Positions 59,353 to 64,000 of a DNA stretch of 64,000 nucleotides are shown piece by piece. The DNA is from Larimichthys crocea (Eukaryota; Chordata; Actinopteri; Sciaenidae), in assembly GCF_000972845.2 (NCBI RefSeq), contig NW_020857941.1, positions 246,948 to 310,947 of the forward strand, given 5' to 3'. A model generated the notes under the pieces. That model worked only from the letters and a program-made list of their open reading frames with translations. It searched no databases and had not been told where the DNA came from. Each line of letters starts with the position of its first letter. The stretch's first letter is position 1. The translations under genes and the position numbers were made by a program.

Positions 59353-60159
59353 TCTTTATTTGACAACAATAGAGCTCCATAGAGAGAAGAATAAGATATA
59401 TCTGGATACACGCACAATGCTTTTTAGTAGGACAGGAAACATTTAAAATATTAAATTAACATTTAGTCATTTAGCCTAACCTAAATTAAGTGTTTTAAAC
59501 TAGAGTCCAAGGACAGAATAAAACACCTTAAACAGGAACCGAACCTGTGCTGACTAATATAAATGATGCAGATACGTACTGTCAACACACTTGAAGATAT
59601 TTGTCCTCAAGTCAGGAACTGCAGGCCCCATGCAAGTGCTACTGTTTCTATACGCACTGTTGTGGAAACACACACACACACACACACACAAAGGAACATT
59701 TCAATCTAGGTCATGTATTGAGTCATCCAGAAAAATTAAGTGTTGCACATCAGTGACAATGTAAAGAGAACATTTTATCCAACACTGCTTGCTCAGAAAA
59801 TACCTGATTACACCCCATCACAAATACTTCTTTATACATCTGTGTGAAACTGCCTTCTTTTTAAAGTGCAAAAGCATGACTTTACCATCTCCACAAGTAC
59901 TTTCTGTTTTAGCAATCTAGCTAATTAGATGGGTGACAGGAGTGGCACTGATTGACATTATAAAAGCTGCACAATCACTCCTCACCCTCCCATCTCTGTT
60001 CAAAGTTACCATCAGAGGAATTATTTAAGATAAAAGACACTGTGGGAAAAAAAGATTATCCCTTGACAGATATTATCATTACAACCCTTTATGGAAAGTG
60101 CTAACTTACTTTTTTTTCCCTTCCTCTCTGTTTCTTTCTCCATCTGTGCCACTCACTCC
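59353..60159. other. Unique intergenic stretch with (CA)n
   Basis: A (CA)n tract lies at 59668-59691. 59900-60110 contains AT-rich homeobox-type words (CTAGCTAATTAGAT) but no gene. Confidence 0.5.
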
Positions 60160-60160
60160 G

Positions 60161-60217
<57 letters not shown>

Positions 60218-60225
60218 CTGTCTCC
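60160..60225. repeat. (CT)n microsatellite
   Basis: Near-perfect TCTCTC tract with a GCTC and a TTTC interruption. ORFs on both strands are low-complexity. Confidence 0.95.
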
Positions 60226-60479
60226 CAATGGACAGAAAAGGCAAGGAGAGAGAAAGGGGGAGTAGAAGAGTGAGTGAGCTCTGTCAGTTTGAGTGAGTGC
60301 ACTGCTAAGTCTGGCTACACTACAAAGGTTAGCAGATCTGACTGTCAATAGTGTCTTGTGGGTGTGAGGGGGAGGGGGAGGAGACATGGAGGTGAGGTGG
60401 GGGGCGGTCGCTTTGAGAGAAAGAGATACTTTGATATTTCGGAATGTTAGAAGGGTGAATGTGGAGAACTGGAGGTTGG

Positions 60480-60700
60480 GGATCTAATTACCGGGCCATA
60501 ATTGGGGGCTGGGGAATAGGTTGCCGTCCTCTCAACTCGCTGCAGATCAATTATGTTAAGAGAACATCTGTAAGTAGAGCTTAATGAGGTCCATTAGAGC
60601 AACATGCGCTGCCTTCCCTAACGGTGCTTGTCAGCTTCTTGGATGAGCTGGAGTGTGCTGCTGACTGGGGACCTGGTGGAGGGGCTTAAATAGGAGAGGA
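60480..60700 (+). promoter_or_regulatory. Possible promoter with TATA-like box
   Basis: GGCTTAAATAGGAG has a TATA-like TTAAATAG at 60686-60693. The upstream 200 bases include ATCTAATTACCGGGCCATAA and GCAGATCAATTATGTTAAG, looking more like conserved non-coding than repeat sequence. If real, transcription would start near 60715-60725 and the next donor would be at 61030. Support is from motifs and context only. Confidence 0.35.
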
Positions 60701-60717
60701 GGTTCGACTCTCTGCCG

Positions 60718-61029
60718 CTTTTCTATGCTAGAGAACCAGAGACACACAAAGACAGGCAGGGAAGGAAAAAGGTGAAGAAGAGCAAGGGAGGAGAGACGCT
60801 GTGTGAACCGGGTCCGGGACACGCAAAGCCGCGTGGGGAGCCGACAACTTGAGCAGAGAAGCAACTATTTTCTAACTCCTGTCAAGTTTTTTTTAGACAA
60901 TCTGGAGCTGAACGAGCTCTAAAGGTTGTCGTGTGGAAACTTTGATTCAAAGTCAAGGGAACAGAGAAGGAACGGAGCCCTGCAGACACCCGGAGCGTTT
61001 GTTTTGGACATCCATCGGTGTACTTCAAG
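60718..61029 (+). other. Possible non-coding first exon
   Basis: Purine-rich, moderately CpG-rich stretch ending TACTTCAAG followed by the donor GTACGTG at 61030. It holds only a short uORF (ATGCTAGAG...TGA) and no sustained frame. The start is set by the TATA-like motif about 30 bases upstream. Not tied to a known gene. Confidence 0.35.
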
Positions 61030-62660
61030 GTACGTGTGTTTCGGAACGCTTTCCGCAGAGTGAGGGCTGCGCAGCCAGCATGTAACACCGACATGTACTT
61101 GTCTCCATCCTCAGTCAAACACCGCCTGCTGGTTAAACGCAGCCGCCTTGAGGTGTCGGGTTTTGGTCAGGCCCCTCTTTTCTTTCTTCATTAGAGGCAG
61201 GGCCGGAGGGTTCGGGTCAGGTAGCTTACAAACAGAACCTTTTTCATATATGATGGGTTCATGGAGGTGCGCGTTTCTGTTGGATGAAGAGACTTTCTCC
61301 GCGCCGTGCGCCGCTCCTCTCCATCCTCCACCTTCTGTCTGCATCTTCCATTCATACAGAGGATGAATAACTGGCGGAACGTAGTGAGTGAAGGGAGGGT
61401 GGAAGGGCACCGGGAGAGAGATGGCAGCCTCACACACACTACACACACTCTGCAGCAAATTGCATGATTACCAAGATAGGCCGCCTTGAAATAATTCAAT
61501 CCATGACAAAACCTAATTACTGGCAGGTAATACCCTGTCAGCTTTAATGCATCTCATCACTCATAATGGCTCAGAGAGCATTTTATGACCCATCTCATTA
61601 TCGCTGCATTTTAGGCTGGAGCCGCATGCCAACTATTGACTTGTTGCCCCCCCCCCTCAGAATATTTTACGGAATAACTTACACTTGTCAGACTGCTGTG
61701 TGTGTTGGAACACTGTATGATGTAAAGTGTGAGACGGGGGTGTGGGGGCACTGTGCCTTAACATGTGTGCCTCATCGTGGCCTCACCGCTAAATTATGAA
61801 AATAACAGGACCAATAAGTTCATACATTTACTGTGGCGGGAATCAGTGTGGCGGCCACACTGGACCTCATGTAACGCGCGTGTTCCTGGAGAGACAGTGA
61901 TCTCCACAGAGTGATTTTAATTCTCAACATTAGATCTGCTTCGTCTTCATTTGCACTTTATTTCTGTTCTTAAAAACACCACGGTACCCAAAAATACACT
62001 GAATGAGGGGCCGGCAGATTGACACTCTCTTTGTGCACAGACTAATTGTTGTTAGGCTCGTTTATTAGAGCTCCTAATAAATCTGACAGTCTAGTTACAT
62101 GACTTAGTTACGTCGTGTTGTTGAACTTTGGATGCGAGTTTGGATCTCCGCTGTCATCTCTGATGGACAGGTGTCAGTCGGGTGTCAGGTGGAATGCTGG
62201 TTTCAAGCTCATAGTGTGTCCCTGAACGCAGTATTGTGTCCACTGATGGCAGTCAGAGCTCGTCCTCGTGCTCCTGATCACCTTCCAAACAAACATCGCT
62301 TACTGTCTCTACAGTGGAATTAGCTTCGTGCGTCTGCGCGCACCCGCGGCTTCAAGATTGAAGGACGTTGGGAAAAGTGGGCGTTCCGGGGACGCGCAAG
62401 TGATGCATGCCATCCGTTATAGTGGATCGGCTGGTAATAAGTGAATGACCTTATAGTGGCGGTGTAATGTCTCACCGCTGAGGGATTGGGGGGTTTGGAG
62501 ATAATAAAGCGTGACTTCCTCAGTCTCCCGTCATTCAGTCGCTGATTCATGGGGATGCCGACCTGAGCCCCGCACACTCCCTGCATGCTCCACAGCGGGC
62601 GGATGAACACCTGTAGCTGGGTAGTATCACACAAACTGGTCGCTCTGATCCATGTGGAGC
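61030..62660. other. Unique sequence, possibly intronic, nothing firm
   Basis: No coding exon recognised. 61480-61620 (AATAATTCAATCCATGAC, ACCTAATTACTGGCAGG, CATTTTATGACCC) has the look of a conserved non-coding element, but I cannot compare species. A poly-C run is at 61647. Confidence 0.4.
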
Positions 62661-63420
62661 TCATTATTTCCATCGTGAAGATCAGCGCGGTGCGACGCGC
62701 GGTGTCGGTTGGTGAACTTTTTCCACACAGAGGATCCGTGCAACCCGCGGCTGGAGTTCAGGCTTCTGCTTAACTTGTTGAGAAAGGTGAGTGCGCCCTG
62801 GTACGGGCTGAACAGCAGTCTGTTGGTAGCTGCTCAAATGTTCTTAATCATTAAAAAAGAACATGTAAATATTTGGGGAAACGGAGTTCTGGATGAGTGT
62901 TTGAAATGTTGTGGTGGTGCTGTGGGGGAGCGGGGTGAGGGAAGCGTCCCCCCTCTTGGTTCAGTGTGCACGATGCCCGGCCGCACGTCAAAGCGCTGAT
63001 TAGCGAAGCAGCAGGAGCTGCTGTGCTGTGGCCAGTAGGATTAGATGGTCGCTGCGCCGCGGAGGGGAAGCATCTCTTTGTCGTCCTGTCATTCGCTGCC
63101 TGCATCTCCGCACGCACACACACACAGCTCCCTCCGCTCGTCGATAAACGTGCTCTCACACGCCGTGTGACGCCCGACGGCAGCGAACAGCTCGTTATAG
63201 CTCCATCGCCTCCATCGTGTTTTGTTGGCCGGTGTTCACCCCCTTTTTTTTTCAGTCTGCTCTGGTCGCCGTGCTGGATTGTTCCCTCGTTTCTTAACAA
63301 AGCCTGATCACAGCCTGCCTGCAGACAGCTGCTCTCCGGACCAGGCGGCTCCGGGTTGCATGGTGGTGCTTCAGCGGTTCAACAAATGCAGAAAAGGGAG
63401 AAAAGTTTCGGTAAGACGTT
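62660..63420. promoter_or_regulatory. CpG-rich region, possible alternative first exons
   Basis: CpGs are frequent (GCGCGGTGCGACGCGCGGTG near 62690; CGCTGCGCCGCGGAGG near 63050; CGTGTGACGCCCGACGG near 63165), far more than in the rest of the window. Two plus-strand donors lie in it: GAGAAAG/GTGAGTG at 62786/62787 and GTTTCG/GTAAGA at 63410/63411. This pattern is common at vertebrate 5' gene ends. Confidence 0.45.
63360..63410 (+). CDS. Possible short first coding exon (17 codons)
   Basis: ATG at 63360 with G at +4 opens MVVLQRFNKCRKGRKVS, which ends on a codon boundary exactly at a good donor (GTAAGA). The peptide is basic. I do not recognise the protein. It could equally be chance within a CpG-rich stretch; no downstream exon lies in the window. 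Confidence 0.2.
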
Positions 63421-64000
63421 TACTTTGCGCTTCGGCATGTATGAACGTTTTCATGTGCGTTTAGTTCCAGCAGCTCTGCGTCGAAGGCGACGCGTCCAGG
63501 TCTGACCCGTTGCTGGTCTGAGCTGATCCAGTATCAGTGTGAGCCCATCACACTGATAACCTTTGATTAGGAGCTGACAGAGATGTGCTCTGATGTTATA
63601 TTGCTGATCATACAGCGGATATGTGCAGCCGCTCCGCTGTCTTATATGCTAGTGCATGGCAAATTGAGTCTGTGTTAAATTCGTTAGTGGCCTTTACCAG
63701 CACTCCGCTGCCATGGCAACAGTAATTAAACTGATAGGGTGAAATGTCAGCATCTTGTTACCGAACAGCTGGGACTCAAATAGCAGGCTATTCTCTGCTA
63801 CATCCATCCGCCATCCGCTCTGGGTTTAGATGATAATACATGTGGCCGGGGACGCGCAGCCGCGGCAGCGAGTGGAAAGGAGAGAAGGGAGGATACGAGC
63901 CAGTGCGCAAGCAAAACAGATATCATTAGGGCTCGGAGCAGCTGTGATTCCCTGCCATTATGGGAAATTAAGCTTTTGTTCAGCACCCCCGCTCGCCCCT
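63421..64000. other. Unique GC-moderate sequence to window end
   Basis: No gene recognised. The minus-strand ORF at 63798-63986 has no domain. Confidence 0.5.

Noticed and set aside
62851..63307. Opposing ORFs of 113-149 codons
   Set aside because: CpG-rich region with long chance frames on both strands; no domain and no agreement with the visible splice donors.

Overview
This is vertebrate nuclear DNA, most likely from a teleost fish. The evidence is a broken FISNA-NACHT-LRR receptor gene of the fish-expanded NLR-C type, two LINE families of kinds common in fish (L2/CR1-like with an esterase-type ORF1, and L1/Tx1-like), fish-type tRNA-derived SINEs, a hAT element with a perfect 8-bp target-site duplication, and many microsatellites. 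Bacterial-style ORF calling means little here: most ORFs are chance. I see no intact host protein-coding gene.

Layout. 1-5480 is non-coding and repeat-rich, and returns as a direct copy at 13212-18112; the copies differ mainly by small indels. 5480-13211 is intergenic with microsatellites, a 10-N gap at 10795 and a LINE fragment near 11.8 kb. 18.1-20.4 kb holds a ~390-bp tandem duplication, a TTAGC-rich patch and a dispersed repeat. 20.4-24.9 kb is mostly unique, with one SINE. 24.9-29.6 kb is a nearly full-length, minus-strand L2-like LINE with ORF1 (zinc-binding, coiled coil, SGNH esterase) and ORF2 (endonuclease-reverse transcriptase). It is killed by one stop, several frameshifts and a striking double palindrome in ORF1. 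31.2-36.74 kb is a nearly complete minus-strand L1/Tx1-like LINE. 37.8-47.7 kb carries remnants of an NLRC3-like gene on the minus strand: N-terminal repeat exons, a FISNA-NACHT exon of ordinary length but broken frame, and two LRR exons. A second, heavily damaged L2-like LINE lies in one intron. 50.8-56.95 kb repeats the L1/Tx1-like LINE and its 3' flank with very many small indels and a ~100-base poly-C tract around a 10-N gap. 56986-59344 is a hAT derivative containing a ~1.5-kb minisatellite and a BED zinc-finger ORF. 59.35-64.0 kb is unique and increasingly CpG-rich, with a TATA-like motif and several possible first-exon splice donors, so it may be the 5' end of a host gene lying to the right.

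Interpretation. The window is dominated by mobile elements in and around an immune-receptor pseudogene. The two large duplicated blocks, with indel-dominated differences and Ns inside a homopolymer, may partly be assembly artefacts from uncorrected long reads. I did not find a convincing new biological system. The most unusual structures are the snap-back palindromes in the L2 ORF1 and the minisatellite expanded inside a BED-retaining hAT element. Lengths, identities and boundaries were judged by eye.
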